Assembly (NCBI RefSeq): GCF_014696715.1
Contig: NZ_JACJQO010000019.1
Span: 372,001 to 436,000, forward strand
Reading direction: 5' to 3'
DNA from: Pseudanabaena sp. FACHB-2040
Lineage (GTDB): Bacteria > Cyanobacteriota > Cyanobacteriia > Phormidesmidales > Phormidesmidaceae
Length of the DNA stretch: 64,000 nucleotides
Shown here: piece by piece, positions 1-9,420 of the stretch
How positions within the stretch are numbered: the first letter of the stretch is position 1
Layout of the letters: the number at the start of each line of letters is the position of its first letter
Made by a program: the position numbers and the translations under genes
The notes under the pieces: model-generated
Database searches by the model: none
What the model was told of the DNA's origin: nothing
The model's input: the letters and a program-made list of their open reading frames with translations, nothing else

Positions 1-5
1 GCACT

Positions 6-1454
6 ATGGCCTACAGGTCAATTGGTTTGGCTGCTTTACTTGGGCTTATGGCCTCTATGGCCGGAGCTTCGGTGGCGCTGGCAAGCCCAGTGAAGGACGA
101 TTCTGTGAAGCTCCCTACCCCTGTTGACGACTCCCCCAATCAGCGCCAGCTGGCACCATTTGATTTAGAAGCGGCGGACATTTCCCCCGCGAACCACCCC
201 AATTCTGGGCTTCCTCAGTCGGGCCGCCTCTTAGCCGAGTTTCAGGGGGAGGTTCGCGCGCTCAGCACCGACCAACAGTATGTGTTGACAGACTCCTCTA
301 CTGCGGATGCTACCTATCTATACGATCGCTCAGGCAACCTGGTTGCTGAACTGGCAGGGTATCTCAGTGACTTTAGCCCAGATGAGCAATTTGTTGTTGC
401 CAGTTCATTTGAAACCAACACAACGGGTGTATACGACCTTTCTGGCCAACAGGTAGCTATACTGCCAGGCTACCTTACCGGATTTGGTGCAGACGGCCAA
501 AGCCTGACAACCTACTCAGAACCCGAGGATTTAGGGCGGCTTTACGACTTCTCTGGCAAGCTTTTGGCCGAATTTCAGGGGTCAACGATTGCCCTCAGCA
601 CCGATGGACAAGTTGTAGCTACCAACAGTAGTGACCAGATTAGCCACGTGTACAACACGGTTAGCGGCCAACTGATTCGTCTAGAAAAGGGATCGCTGCG
701 AGGGGATCGCCCTGTCTTTGTTTTAGAGGATCAGTATGTGGCAACCCACCCTTGGGGGCTAGAAGAGGAAATGGGTTATCTCTACAGCCGAGCAGGTAAT
801 GAGGTGGCACAGCTTCGAGGATCTCTAATTAGCGTTAGCCGAGATCAGCAGCACCTGATCACATTTAATAGCAACACTTACCTTTATGATCGTTCTGGTC
901 AGCAAACTGCTCAGCTAGAAGGCCAATTTAGAGCCCTTGGTCTGGATGACCAACACCTAATTACCCACAGTTACGGGGGCAACATCAGCCGCCTTTATGA
1001 CTTCTCTGGCAGATTAGTTGCCCAGTTCTCAGGGGAATTTGCAGGCTTCAGCCCAGACGGCCAAGGAATCTTGACGAACTTCTGTGCCGATGGAAACAGC
1101 TGCCTCTTTGACTTAAACGGCAGCGAAGTCGCTCAGTTTCAGGGATGGTTTAGCGACTTTAGCCCTGATGGGCAGCATCTACTCACAACCACTGAAAATA
1201 CCAGCTATCTCTACAGGCTTTCTGGTGAATGGGTGGGTCAGTATGAGGGCGGCAGAGGGACTTACAGTGCTGATGGTCAACACTTTGTTACCTCATCGTT
1301 TGGGGAGGATGTTTTGAATGTTTACGACCGCTTCGGCAACCCGGTTGACCAACTGCGAGGGCAGCTCTCCATTTTTGTCCCCAATCAGCCGCAGGTGATT
1401 ACCTATTCCGAACGTCAGGGGGCCAGCTATCTTTATGACCTTTCAGATGACTAG
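6..1454 (+). CDS. Exported beta-propeller-like repeat protein
   Basis: A 482-residue protein with an N-terminal signal peptide: a hydrophobic stretch over residues 7-26 ending ALA before SPV, a good signal peptidase I site. The rest is about eleven degenerate repeats of 35-43 residues. Each ends in a motif like LYDxSGxxVAxLxG followed by FSPDGQ or a relative, as at LLAEFQG, LVAELAG, EVAQLRG and EVAQFQG. The pattern resembles WD40-type or PD40-type propeller blades, though the classical W-D pair is absent. Location is therefore probably periplasmic or extracellular. No catalytic residues stand out, and a binding or scaffold role is inference only. The start lies five bases from the window edge; it is credible because the signal peptide follows directly. 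The next gene is convergent. Confidence 0.75.
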   Translation: MAYRSIGLAALLGLMASMAGASVALASPVKDDSVKLPTPVDDSPNQRQLAPFDLEAADISPANHPNSGLPQSGRLLAEFQGEVRALSTDQQYVLTDSSTADATYLYDRSGNLVAELAGYLSDFSPDEQFVVASSFETNTTGVYDLSGQQVAILPGYLTGFGADGQSLTTYSEPEDLGRLYDFSGKLLAEFQGSTIALSTDGQVVATNSSDQISHVYNTVSGQLIRLEKGSLRGDRPVFVLEDQYVATHPWGLEEEMGYLYSRAGNEVAQLRGSLISVSRDQQHLITFNSNTYLYDRSGQQTAQLEGQFRALGLDDQHLITHSYGGNISRLYDFSGRLVAQFSGEFAGFSPDGQGILTNFCADGNSCLFDLNGSEVAQFQGWFSDFSPDGQHLLTTTENTSYLYRLSGEWVGQYEGGRGTYSADGQHFVTSSFGEDVLNVYDRFGNPVDQLRGQLSIFVPNQPQVITYSERQGASYLYDLSDD

Positions 1455-1549
1455 CAAGTTTGTCTCATTGGGGTTTTGATAGCTATCTCTGCTTGCTTCA
1501 TCTATCCACTCCAGCCTGTAGCTTAATAATCTGAAAGTCGCTGCAGTGG

Positions 1550-2383
1550 CTATAGCGGGCCTTTGTTCTTGACCTGGTCGTAAAGGGTTTCCATCGCCTC
1601 TAAAAAAGAGTTGTCGCGGTGCCAGAAGGCGGGGTAATCGCCCTGTTTTTTCACGGCGATGCCGGAGACACGAGTTTCGGGCAGCGGCTCCATGGTTTGG
1701 GGCAGGCGTTTGGCCCCCTGCCAAAAGTCGCGCAGGCTGGTGATGGGTGCTGCTGGAGCCGTTTGCAGACGGGTGTAGTACGAAGTAACGGGCTGGGGCG
1801 GGCGTTGCTCTAGCTGAAGTTCGGCAGAGAGGGCTTGGCCTAGGGGAGATTTAGCCAGTTCCTTGTGCAGGTCTGCTCGCGACAGCCCCCGCAGCTCAAA
1901 CAGCAGAAAGGGGTCGCGATCAAGTTCGGCGGCGACTAGGTAATAAACTCCGGCGATGTGCTTGCAGGGGTTGCCCCAATCGGGGCAGGAGCAATTGGCC
2001 TTGAAATCCTTGCGACTGTGGGGCAGTAGCGTTAGCCCCAAGGTGGCAAAGGAGTCTTCGATGTTGTCGGGAATTTCGTTGAGCAGCAGGCGGGAGATTA
2101 GGCTGGCTTTCGAGGCAATGAGTGCGATCGCAACTCCCCACTTCGCCTTACTGATTGGCTGAAACTCAATTGTGGTGCTGTAGAGCGGCTCTTTGTAAAC
2201 CCCATAATAGGGATTGACGGAACCTTTGACCTGAGCAGTTACTAACCCGTCTCGGATTTCAAAGTGGCTGACCTTGCCGTTATTGGCGTAGGATCGGCCC
2301 CGGCTTAAGCGGCCTGAGTCAGAAAGTTCTTCCATTGCTTCAATAAATTTCAGGCCCCACCAAGTACGGCTGAATTTGCTCAT
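1550..2383 (-). CDS. SWIM zinc-finger protein, partner of the SNF2 helicase
   Basis: This 277-residue protein carries one SWIM zinc finger: C131-x-C133-x6-C140-x-H142 (CSCPDWGNPCKH). SWIM fingers bind nucleic acid or protein. The N-terminal 120 residues contain the WWGxxF(I/L)E start and the SRGRSYAxxGKV segment that I associate with SWIM proteins encoded beside SNF2 helicases. The gene begins four bases after the stop codon of the SNF2 gene on the same strand, so the two are almost certainly co-transcribed and translationally coupled. Its likely role is to give the helicase target recognition; that is inference from the pairing. The C-terminal 80 residues are less conserved-looking. Confidence 0.88.
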   Translation of the reverse strand: MSKFSRTWWGLKFIEAMEELSDSGRLSRGRSYANNGKVSHFEIRDGLVTAQVKGSVNPYYGVYKEPLYSTTIEFQPISKAKWGVAIALIASKASLISRLLLNEIPDNIEDSFATLGLTLLPHSRKDFKANCSCPDWGNPCKHIAGVYYLVAAELDRDPFLLFELRGLSRADLHKELAKSPLGQALSAELQLEQRPPQPVTSYYTRLQTAPAAPITSLRDFWQGAKRLPQTMEPLPETRVSGIAVKKQGDYPAFWHRDNSFLEAMETLYDQVKNKGPL

Positions 2384-2387
2384 GGGT

Positions 2388-5300
2388 TCACTCCATAATG
2401 GCGCTCTTGTTAAGCGCGATGAGTTGCCTAAAGGCGTCGTTATCCAACTCAGTCAGCCAAGATTCATCAGCTCCAACGATGGCTCCTGCTAGCTTTTTCT
2501 TGTCCTCAATCATCTCGTCAATGCGTTCCTCCAGCGTCCCCACAGCAACGAACTTGTGGACAAAGACATTCTTCTGCTGGCCGATGCGGAAGGCTCGGTC
2601 GGTAGCCTGGTCTTCAACGGCCGGGTTCCACCAGCGATCGAAGTGGAAGACGTGGTTAGCTTTGGTCAGGGTAATGCCTACACCCCCCGCTTTTAGGGAC
2701 AGCACAAAGATCGAAGGCTCAGTTTCGGGGTCTTGAAATTCGCGGATCATCTGCTCCCGTTTGGGCTGGGTGGTGCCGCCGTGCAGGTAGTAGGTGTTGC
2801 GGCGACAGGTGTGGCGCAGATACTTTTCCAAAGCATCCCCCAGCTCTCGGAACTGGGTGAAAATCAGCAGGCTTTCGCCTTCTTCCACGGCCTCTTCGAC
2901 CATTTCACTGAGGCGGGTGAGCTTGTGCGATCGCTCGGGGGTAAACTCGCTGCCGTCCTGCAAAAACTGCATGGGGTGGTTGCACACCTGCTTCAGCTTG
3001 GTGAGGGTAGCCAAAATCAGGCCCTTGCGCTGAATGCCCTCGGTTTGCAGGATCTGCTCCTCAACATCTTTGACTACCGCTTCGTAGAGCGATGCCTGTT
3101 CCTTGGTGAGGTTGCAGTACAGCTTTTGCTCAACCTTATCGGGCAGGTCTTTGATGATGGACTGGTCGGTTTTCACCCGTCGTAGAATAAACGGTTCCAC
3201 CAGCTTTTTCAGAGTAGTTGACTGGCGCGGGTCGCCGCTTTTCTGGATAGGTAGCTCAAAGCTGCGGCGAAACTGGGTCTGGTTGCCCAGGTAGCCCGGA
3301 TTGAGAAAGTTGAAGATCGACCACAGATCGAGCAGGCGGTTTTCGATGGGGGTGCCTGTCAGGGCCAGCCGATGGGGAGCCTCTAGCTTCAGGATGGATT
3401 TGGTCAGGGCGGCTTTGGGGTTTTTGATGTTCTGGGCTTCATCCAGCACGATGCGGTGCCACTGAATATCGTTCAGCAGCTTGGCATCTTTGCGGGCCAG
3501 GGCAAAGGAGGTGATCAGCACGTCGTGGTCGCGGCAGATCTGCTTGAAGGTTTTGGCATCTTTGGCCCGTTCGCTGCCGTGGTGCACAGCCGCTTTGAGG
3601 TTGGGGGCGAACTTCTGAATTTCTCTGGCCCAGTTGCCCACCACCGAAGTCGGAGCGATCAGCAGCGTCGGCGGAATTTTGGCAGGCTGACCCGGCTCTT
3701 CCAGGGCTTCTCGCTCTTGCAATAGGCGGGCGATTACCTGGATGGTTTTGCCTAGGCCCATGTCGTCGGCCAGACAGCCGTTTAAACCCAGCTGCTCTAG
3801 ATACTGCAGCCAGGAGACGCCTCGCTTTTGGTACTCGCGCAGCTGGCCTGCTAGGGTTTGAGGATTGTCGATAGGCTGGAGTCGGTTTTTGTCGCCTAGC
3901 TTAGCCAGCATATCGGCCAGACTGTTGTCTCGATCCACATCGATTTCTAGGCTGTCGTCTTCTCCTGCCGTTAGCTTCATGAAGTCGAGCAGGCTTAGCT
4001 CTGGGTTTTCTTGCTGCTGGGCCTGCCAAAACTCGAGCATTTGCTTCATTTTGTCTTGGTCTAGCTCCATCCACTGGCCCCGAAACTGAACTAGGGGCGT
4101 TTTGGCGTTGACTAGCTGGTGCCACTCCTGCTCGCTAACGGGTTCGCCGCCGATGGCCAGGTCATACTGATACTCCACCAGCCGATCCAATGAGAAGTAG
4201 GACTTGGCCTTATCCTCGCCGCCGCTGAGGGACTTGCCCTTAGCGCGCAGCCGCACCTTGGCCCGCTGCCTGCCCTGGGGAGTCCACCAGGCCGGAACGA
4301 CCACCTTGTATCCGGCATCTTCTAGCACCCAGGCCGCCTCTTTGAGAAAACCAAAGGCTGCCTCCAGATTCAGAAAAATGCCTACAGGTTCGTCGGTTTC
4401 TAGCCCGCGCCACAGGTCTGAGTAGATCCGGGCGGCATAACCCAGGTTCAGCAAGAGCTGTTGCTCAAAGTCTTGCCCCATGTGAGCCTGCACATGCTGA
4501 CGCTGCTCGGCCCGCATTCGCCAATAGTCTTCTAGCGCTACCCGCAGGGAGGGGTCTTGCTTAGCGGCCACTTGAAACTGAAGCTCCCAAGCATCTTCGG
4601 GTGTGGCCGGATCTCGCAGCTGAAAGCAGAGGTAAAACGCTTGGTCGGTCTGGGTGCGGGAGATGCGATCGCGCCACGCCTGCCACTGCCGGTACTGCTC
4701 TAGCCTCGCTGCCGACCCCCAAGCTTTGCCGCCTGGGCTTAAACAATCGTGGATCAGAGACTCTGCAATGGTCTTCTCATACGCCTGGGTAATAGGGGCA
4801 TGGGTGACAATCTCGGTCAGCAGGCATTCGGCAAAGTGGCGCAGGAGGGAGTTGCGATCGTAAAACTGAGGCGTTTCTGGCACTTCTGCAAAGCCCGCTG
4901 CACAGGCCAACGGCATGTACTCCAGCGACTGCTGTATCAGATCTTCGTAATCCGCCCCGATAAACTCCCAACCCGGATAAATCTCAAACTTGCCCCCTAC
5001 CGGCTTCGCCTCGACCTCAATCGTTTGACTAGCCGCCGCTCGCTTCTTTCCCGTTGCCGCCGCCTTCTTTTGTCCCGCAGCAGCCGCACTCCGGCTTGCC
5101 CGCCCCCCAGTTCCCTTGCTCCCCGGCTTCCCCTTCTTACTCTCTGCCTGCTTACCTTCTACCTTCCCCAGCTCCCGATACCGTAGAGCCGGAATATACT
5201 GGTCCCTGACAATAATCCGCTTTAGGCCCTGGGTGAAGTGAAACCAAAACAGCAGGTCTATGCCGAGCTGAATTTCGGCCAGGTTGTGCAGCGCTAAAAA

Positions 5301-5711
5301 GTGCAGATCGTTGAGCAGGGGAATGACGGTATTGACCAGTCCACCTCGTTTCGCAGGCCCAACCGTTGGGTAGCAGTCTACCTGCCAGTACTGAAACTCA
5401 AAGGTGTCGGGCGGCTCTTCTTCTAGGTAGCGAGACAGCTCTAGAGACGGCAGGGGTTGACCGTCAACCGTGGGCAGCAAAAAGTATTGCGGCGAAATAA
5501 CGTCTTTAAGCGGGTGACGGCCCAGCGGCTGAATACCCAGTTCCTGAGTCAACATCTCGGCCAGGTCTTCTGCTACAAGCTGGCGCGGGTGGCGCTGGCT
5601 GGGCTGGCGAAACCGCTTGTGCTCAGTCGTTTCTACCCATAGGTAAAAGGCTCCCTGCTGCACAAAATCTTCCCCTGCTTGGGGAATCCAGGTCCCGTGG
5701 AGAATTTGCAT
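2388..5711 (-). CDS. SNF2-family DEAD/DEAH helicase
   Basis: An 1107-residue SNF2-type ATPase. The C-terminal half holds the two RecA-like lobes: Walker A in ADDMGLGKTIQ near residue 650, the DEAQ box (VLDEAQNIKNP) near 757, SALTGTPIENR-like motif III after it, and helicase motifs V-VI near 1030 (FDRWWNPAVEDQATDRAFRIGQ). The N-terminal half is the long region found in bacterial SNF2/HepA-like proteins. A basic low-complexity stretch rich in A, G, K and S (roughly residues 180-230, DNA 5021-5170) looks like a flexible linker. Members translocate on double-stranded DNA and remodel protein-DNA complexes. The SWIM gene follows four bases downstream. Substrate and process (repair, recombination or defence) cannot be read from the sequence. 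Confidence 0.93.
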   Translation of the reverse strand: MQILHGTWIPQAGEDFVQQGAFYLWVETTEHKRFRQPSQRHPRQLVAEDLAEMLTQELGIQPLGRHPLKDVISPQYFLLPTVDGQPLPSLELSRYLEEEPPDTFEFQYWQVDCYPTVGPAKRGGLVNTVIPLLNDLHFLALHNLAEIQLGIDLLFWFHFTQGLKRIIVRDQYIPALRYRELGKVEGKQAESKKGKPGSKGTGGRASRSAAAAGQKKAAATGKKRAAASQTIEVEAKPVGGKFEIYPGWEFIGADYEDLIQQSLEYMPLACAAGFAEVPETPQFYDRNSLLRHFAECLLTEIVTHAPITQAYEKTIAESLIHDCLSPGGKAWGSAARLEQYRQWQAWRDRISRTQTDQAFYLCFQLRDPATPEDAWELQFQVAAKQDPSLRVALEDYWRMRAEQRQHVQAHMGQDFEQQLLLNLGYAARIYSDLWRGLETDEPVGIFLNLEAAFGFLKEAAWVLEDAGYKVVVPAWWTPQGRQRAKVRLRAKGKSLSGGEDKAKSYFSLDRLVEYQYDLAIGGEPVSEQEWHQLVNAKTPLVQFRGQWMELDQDKMKQMLEFWQAQQQENPELSLLDFMKLTAGEDDSLEIDVDRDNSLADMLAKLGDKNRLQPIDNPQTLAGQLREYQKRGVSWLQYLEQLGLNGCLADDMGLGKTIQVIARLLQEREALEEPGQPAKIPPTLLIAPTSVVGNWAREIQKFAPNLKAAVHHGSERAKDAKTFKQICRDHDVLITSFALARKDAKLLNDIQWHRIVLDEAQNIKNPKAALTKSILKLEAPHRLALTGTPIENRLLDLWSIFNFLNPGYLGNQTQFRRSFELPIQKSGDPRQSTTLKKLVEPFILRRVKTDQSIIKDLPDKVEQKLYCNLTKEQASLYEAVVKDVEEQILQTEGIQRKGLILATLTKLKQVCNHPMQFLQDGSEFTPERSHKLTRLSEMVEEAVEEGESLLIFTQFRELGDALEKYLRHTCRRNTYYLHGGTTQPKREQMIREFQDPETEPSIFVLSLKAGGVGITLTKANHVFHFDRWWNPAVEDQATDRAFRIGQQKNVFVHKFVAVGTLEERIDEMIEDKKKLAGAIVGADESWLTELDNDAFRQLIALNKSAIME

Positions 5712-5818
5712 GGTTCAGAAAACGCCCTGATACCGCTGTTATTGAGTTTTAGCCTACCAATTTTTTTGAGGGGCAATGCAGCTAATTATCCTAAAGGTGC
5801 GATCGCACTCCCCCTCTC

Positions 5819-6235
5819 TCACAACTCAAAAATATCTGTTAGCTGGGGCAGCAAATCTTGACAAGCAACGATCAGACTCGCACTCTCTGGGAGTGGCGAG
5901 GTGATATTTTGCAGCGCTTTGATGGAGTGCTTCGCCAACTGCTGCATGTGTGCCTGATCGATTGCCTGCCCTGCCGTTGCCAGTTCAGCTACATCTAATA
6001 GAGCTTGGGCTTTTTGAGCATCACTGAGATCGGGTTCGGCTTCGATGGCTTGCTGAAGCTGAGTTAGCAGGTTTCTCAGGGTGGGATTGGGTTCTTCTGC
6101 AGCGCCTAGCAAGTCGTTGATCTGATGGGTGAGCTGACTACTGACCTGGCTGAGGTTGAACTGTCTGCCCGTTTCATTAGCATCGCCTGGGGTGGTCAAG
6201 CGATTGTCTTCAGCGGAAATGTCGGGGTTGTTCAT
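5819..6235 (-). CDS. Hypothetical acidic helical protein
   Basis: A 138-residue protein I do not recognise. It is predicted to be mostly helical, has a polar N-terminus (MNNPDISAEDNR), no signal peptide or membrane segment, and many Q, L, A and E residues. Residues 50-85 (LRNLLTQLQQAIEAEPDLS and after) have the spacing of a helical hairpin. It lies upstream of the SNF2 gene on the same strand with about 107 bases between them, including a HIP1 site at 5799-5806. Amino-acid composition is normal and no overlapping frame is better, so it is probably real. Function unknown. Confidence 0.6.
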   Translation of the reverse strand: MNNPDISAEDNRLTTPGDANETGRQFNLSQVSSQLTHQINDLLGAAEEPNPTLRNLLTQLQQAIEAEPDLSDAQKAQALLDVAELATAGQAIDQAHMQQLAKHSIKALQNITSPLPESASLIVACQDLLPQLTDIFEL

Positions 6236-6459
6236 GGCGATGAGGCGTAAATTGCCTATAGCCTAACCACATAAGCGCTATATGAGGAGGGCTCTGTACT
6301 GCTTCGCTAGGAGGGTTTTGTGGATGCGGATGGTGACTAAACACCTGCTGATTGAGTAGAGACGGAGGCACGGAGAGGGTAGGGGAGATGGGGCTGGTGA
6401 GGGAGAGGAGCCTAAGTTTCTCCTTATCGTCCTTATCCTCCCCACCTCCCTTACCTCTC
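6236..6459. repeat. Intergenic spacer with purine/pyrimidine-rich low-complexity tract
   Basis: Between the hypothetical gene and the first Uma2 gene. Bases 6358-6470 are first almost all G and A (GGAGGCACGGAGAGGGTAGG and similar) and then C and T rich, a composition shared with inserts in the 5-oxoprolinase gene near 31.8 and 33.4 kb. No convincing gene or RNA is seen. Confidence 0.5.
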
Positions 6460-7140
6460 CTAGACACTCAACTTCTGGACAAAGTCACCATGCTCAGCAG
6501 ACTGCACCCCTGCCTGGACAACCGCCAACACCTGCCGCATATCTTCGGCTAGCAGCGCCTCCACTGCCAGCCAAAGTCCCGGAAAAATTCGGCTGCGTAA
6601 AATCCGATCTGGGTCTGCCGACAGTTCCCGATATTCGCCCTGCTCCAAGTAAAACCAGCTCAGCTTCTGGTCGAGCACCTGCCAGACAATGTATTCCTTC
6701 ACGCCATTACGACGATAGGCTTGCTTCTTCGCATGTAGGTCAATTGCTACGCTACTGGCCGCAATTTCAACCACCAGTTCTGGAGGCCCTTCAATGTAGT
6801 CATCCTCGCTAAGTCGGCTCTGCCCTCCCGCAGCCTCATCAATCAGCAGCACTGCATCTGGCTGCGGTTCGTTGTCCAAGTCTAGCCTCACGGTTGGCGC
6901 ATCCCCAACTGCTACAGAAGGCGTCATTGCTTCATAAATTCCCAACCAGGCTAGCATCCTACTGTGGGGTTGGCCGTGGCTCTTGAAACGCAAAGCAGCA
7001 GGCATGTAGACAATTCCTTCGATTAGCTCCGCTTTCTTCAGATGGGTCATTGCATCGTAGCGCCGCTCAAATTCGTAGCGGTTCAAGCGATCGCCGTTTT
7101 CCAAAGGCGGAATTGTTAGGAGTTGAGAAGGTTTCACCAT
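6460..7140 (-). CDS. Uma2 family protein (DUF820), copy 1
   Basis: A 226-residue member of the Uma2/DUF820 family, which has a PD-(D/E)xK nuclease-like fold and is strongly expanded in cyanobacteria. Visible family features are the N-terminal YEFERRYDAMTH segment, VRLDLDNEPQPDAVLLID in the middle (catalytic-site aspartate region), PELVVEIAASS near residue 130 (glutamate) and KKQAYRRNGVKEYIVWQV, which supplies the lysine and the characteristic YIVWQ strand. The family's biological role is not settled; nuclease activity is predicted from fold. A second Uma2 gene lies 52 bases upstream on the same strand, suggesting a pair transcribed together. Confidence 0.88.
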   Translation of the reverse strand: MVKPSQLLTIPPLENGDRLNRYEFERRYDAMTHLKKAELIEGIVYMPAALRFKSHGQPHSRMLAWLGIYEAMTPSVAVGDAPTVRLDLDNEPQPDAVLLIDEAAGGQSRLSEDDYIEGPPELVVEIAASSVAIDLHAKKQAYRRNGVKEYIVWQVLDQKLSWFYLEQGEYRELSADPDRILRSRIFPGLWLAVEALLAEDMRQVLAVVQAGVQSAEHGDFVQKLSV

Positions 7141-7192
7141 GCCAAACCTCTTTTGAAAACGTCTACACCCATCAAAACTGAGCCTAAATTGC

Positions 7193-7786
7193 CTACCCTT
7201 TGCTAATGGCCTTACGAAATTCGCGGATAGCTTCTAGCCTAGACGTCTCACCCATCAGCACACACCGACCCAGCAGTTCCAGATCGAGCGTTGCCAGTTG
7301 CGAAATCTCACTGCGCTCAATCAGCTCATACCCCGCCTGCCGCAGACGATAGAGTGTAGATACCCCATCCTGCCAAAACCACACCTCAGGTACCCCCAAG
7401 GCTTGGTACCGCTGCAGCTTAGCTCGACCGCCACTAGTAAAGACGACTTCAATAGACAGATCCGGAGTCGGTTTAGACGTGCCAATGCAGTAAGACTCAT
7501 CCGCCTGAGCTGACACGACCCCTTCCTGCTCCTGAGTCATCGCTCCAGTCGGCTCAAACTCAATGTCCTTCTCCTCAAAGAAAACACCCATCAATAGGGC
7601 AATAATCCCCTTAAAGACTTCGTGTTCACGTCCGGGTATAAGAATCTCAATCGTGCCGTCAAAATAGGCCAGCCGAACACCAGGCGAGTCCTCAAAGCCT
7701 TTCTGGATTAGCTTAAATTGCTCCCAGGTGCGGCCTGCCAAAACGATGCGTTGATCAGTGCTTGGGGGAGCTGTTGCTAGGGTCAT
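7193..7786 (-). CDS. Uma2 family protein (DUF820), copy 2
   Basis: A 197-residue Uma2 protein of a different subgroup from its neighbour. It shows VRLAYFDGTIEILIPGREHE near residues 35-55, then PDLSIEVVFTSGG (acidic active-site strand), and KLQRYQALGVPEVWFWQDG, the usual lysine plus V-W-F-W strand before the C-terminus. Sequence identity to copy 1 is low by eye, so this is not a recent duplication. It may be co-transcribed with copy 1. Function beyond the predicted restriction-endonuclease-like fold is unknown. Confidence 0.87.
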   Translation of the reverse strand: MTLATAPPSTDQRIVLAGRTWEQFKLIQKGFEDSPGVRLAYFDGTIEILIPGREHEVFKGIIALLMGVFFEEKDIEFEPTGAMTQEQEGVVSAQADESYCIGTSKPTPDLSIEVVFTSGGRAKLQRYQALGVPEVWFWQDGVSTLYRLRQAGYELIERSEISQLATLDLELLGRCVLMGETSRLEAIREFRKAISKG

Positions 7787-7841
7787 AAATTACCTCGCTG
7801 CACAGGCGCTCTCTCTGTTCTACCTCACTCCCTTCGCCCCA

Positions 7842-8324
7842 TTAACACCCCTGCCCAGGTTCCTCGCAGGCCCCAATGCTGACCCAGCTCGTAGAACCAT
7901 CGGCCCAGTGCTCCTTTTTCCATATGGGAGCGTTGTGCTTAAGCGTGTCGATCGCATATTTGCAGGCCGCAAACGCCTCCGAGCGGTGGGGGCAGCCTAC
8001 CGCCACCAGCACACTGATCTCCCCGACTACTAATCTGCCGGTGCGATGGTGAATCACCACTCGGCTGACATCGGGCCAGGTCTGCCGAATCTCTGCCGCA
8101 ATCTGCTTAAACACCGCTAGCGCCATCGGTTCGTAAGCCTGATATTCCAGGGCAACCACAGGCTGGCCGTCTGTGTTGTCTCGTACCATGCCGCTCATGA
8201 CTACGACAGCTCCGTTCTGCGGCGCATCGGCCAGCGCATAGGCCTGATCGAGCGAGAGCGGCGCAAAGGTAATGCGGAGATCGTCAGCAGCAGTTGAAGT
8301 CGAAGCGGGAACGACAGAAGGCAT
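7842..8324 (-). CDS. moaE: Molybdopterin synthase catalytic subunit MoaE
   Basis: MoaE is the large subunit of molybdopterin synthase; with thiocarboxylated MoaD it adds two sulfurs to cyclic pyranopterin monophosphate in molybdenum cofactor synthesis. Family features here are GAVVVMSGMVRDN, ALEYQAYEPMA, VVIHHRTGRLVVGEISVLVAV, and near the C-terminus the active-site lysines in CKYAIDTLKHNAPIWKKE. I chose the ATG at 8324 (MPSVVPAS); an upstream in-frame ATG at 8363 would add 13 residues outside the conserved domain. No moaD or other moa gene is adjacent, so this copy stands alone, as often happens in cyanobacteria. Confidence 0.93.
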   Translation of the reverse strand: MPSVVPASTSTAADDLRITFAPLSLDQAYALADAPQNGAVVVMSGMVRDNTDGQPVVALEYQAYEPMALAVFKQIAAEIRQTWPDVSRVVIHHRTGRLVVGEISVLVAVGCPHRSEAFAACKYAIDTLKHNAPIWKKEHWADGSTSWVSIGACEEPGQGC

Positions 8325-8568
8325 AGCCAAAAACTCAGGTTGAACGACAAGACACAGGTGCACTCACCAAATCCAAAACCTCTGGTGAGGGCGCAGGGGC
8401 CTGCACCCTCTGACACCCCAAAACCCCATTCCTTACAGCCCAGCCCAATGTCTACAGCCAGTGAGCGAGCCTATGGGCAGATCCGGACAAAATATGTCAC
8501 AACTGGTTAAGACTATTGTGCCAGGTGAAAGCCTGGGCACAGAGCGCAGGTGACAAACTCAAATCGCA

Positions 8569-9420
8569 GTGGAATGCATAACCATGATCGATCCATCGTT
8601 GTGTCAAGAAACCGTAGAAAGCAGTTTGGTACCAATCAAACACATGATTTTTCGTTGGGTAACTCAGCCTACCCTCGTTGTGCCGGTGCTGCTGGCGTTT
8701 ACCGGCCTGCCGTGGCTGCTGCGAGCTGAACGCTGGAAACGCCCCGTCAGCCGCATCGGGCTGACGTTAACACTCATTTACCTGGTACTGTTTTCCCCCA
8801 CGATTGCCAAAATAGGCAGTCGTTTTTTAATGGTGGGGGTTCCCCAAGACCCAGGGCAGCCTGCCGATGCCATTGTCGTCTTGGGTCGAGGAACCCCTTT
8901 GCGGCCTAGCCGGGTAGACGTTGCCACCGAGCTGTGGCAGCAAGAGCGGGCACCGTTGATCTTCACCAGTGGCCGGGGAGACGCCATCGAAATCGCCCAA
9001 AAGCTGAAGTCTAAGGGAGTACCGGCCCAAGCCTTAGATGGCGAGCCCTGCTCCTCAACTACCGAGGAAAATGCTGAGTTCACGGCAGCCCTACTGCGGC
9101 CCCAGGGAGTGCAGCGAATTGTGCTGGTGACCGACCCGCCACATATGCTGCGATCGCAACTCACCTTCCAGAGCTTTGGCTTTAAGGTCACCCCTCACAT
9201 CAGCCCTCTTCCCGGCGACCTAGAGAATCGGGGCAATCAGGTGCTGGTCTTGCGTGAGTGGGCAGGGCTAATTGCCTACGGGCTCATGGGCCGCTACTTC
9301 GCCCGCTCAGAGTCGCCCGAGGTGCCCTGGGCCAACCAGACCCTTACCCCAACTGCGCTCAATCCTTCGCAATTACCCCTCCAAGCCATCAGTGCCGTGG
9401 CCGACCGAGATCAGGTATAG
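8569..9420 (+). CDS. YdcF/DUF218 family membrane protein
   Basis: A 283-residue protein with two N-terminal membrane helices (about residues 30-48 and 60-80) and then the DUF218 domain: [11 protein letters not shown] near residue 100, [36 protein letters not shown] (the conserved S-T-x-E-N motif) and [22 protein letters not shown]. The family includes YdcF and the ElyC/SanA-type envelope proteins; the DUF218 domain is probably periplasmic. The first candidate start is GTG at 8569; an ATG at 8584 is equally possible and I cannot decide. The last 48 bases overlap the end of pyrB on the other strand. Exact substrate unknown. Confidence 0.85.
   Translation: MECITMIDPSLCQETVESSLVPIKHMIFRWVTQPTLVVPVLLAFTGLPWLLRAERWKRPVSRIGLTLTLIYLVLFSPTIAKIGSRFLMVGVPQDPGQPADAIVVLGRGTPLRPSRVDVATELWQQERAPLIFTSGRGDAIEIAQKLKSKGVPAQALDGEPCSSTTEENAEFTAALLRPQGVQRIVLVTDPPHMLRSQLTFQSFGFKVTPHISPLPGDLENRGNQVLVLREWAGLIAYGLMGRYFARSESPEVPWANQTLTPTALNPSQLPLQAISAVADRDQV

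Noticed and set aside
4749-5186. 145-residue plus-strand frame opposite the SNF2 gene
   Set aside because: Its leucine/arginine/serine-rich end is the complement of the helicase's basic low-complexity linker.
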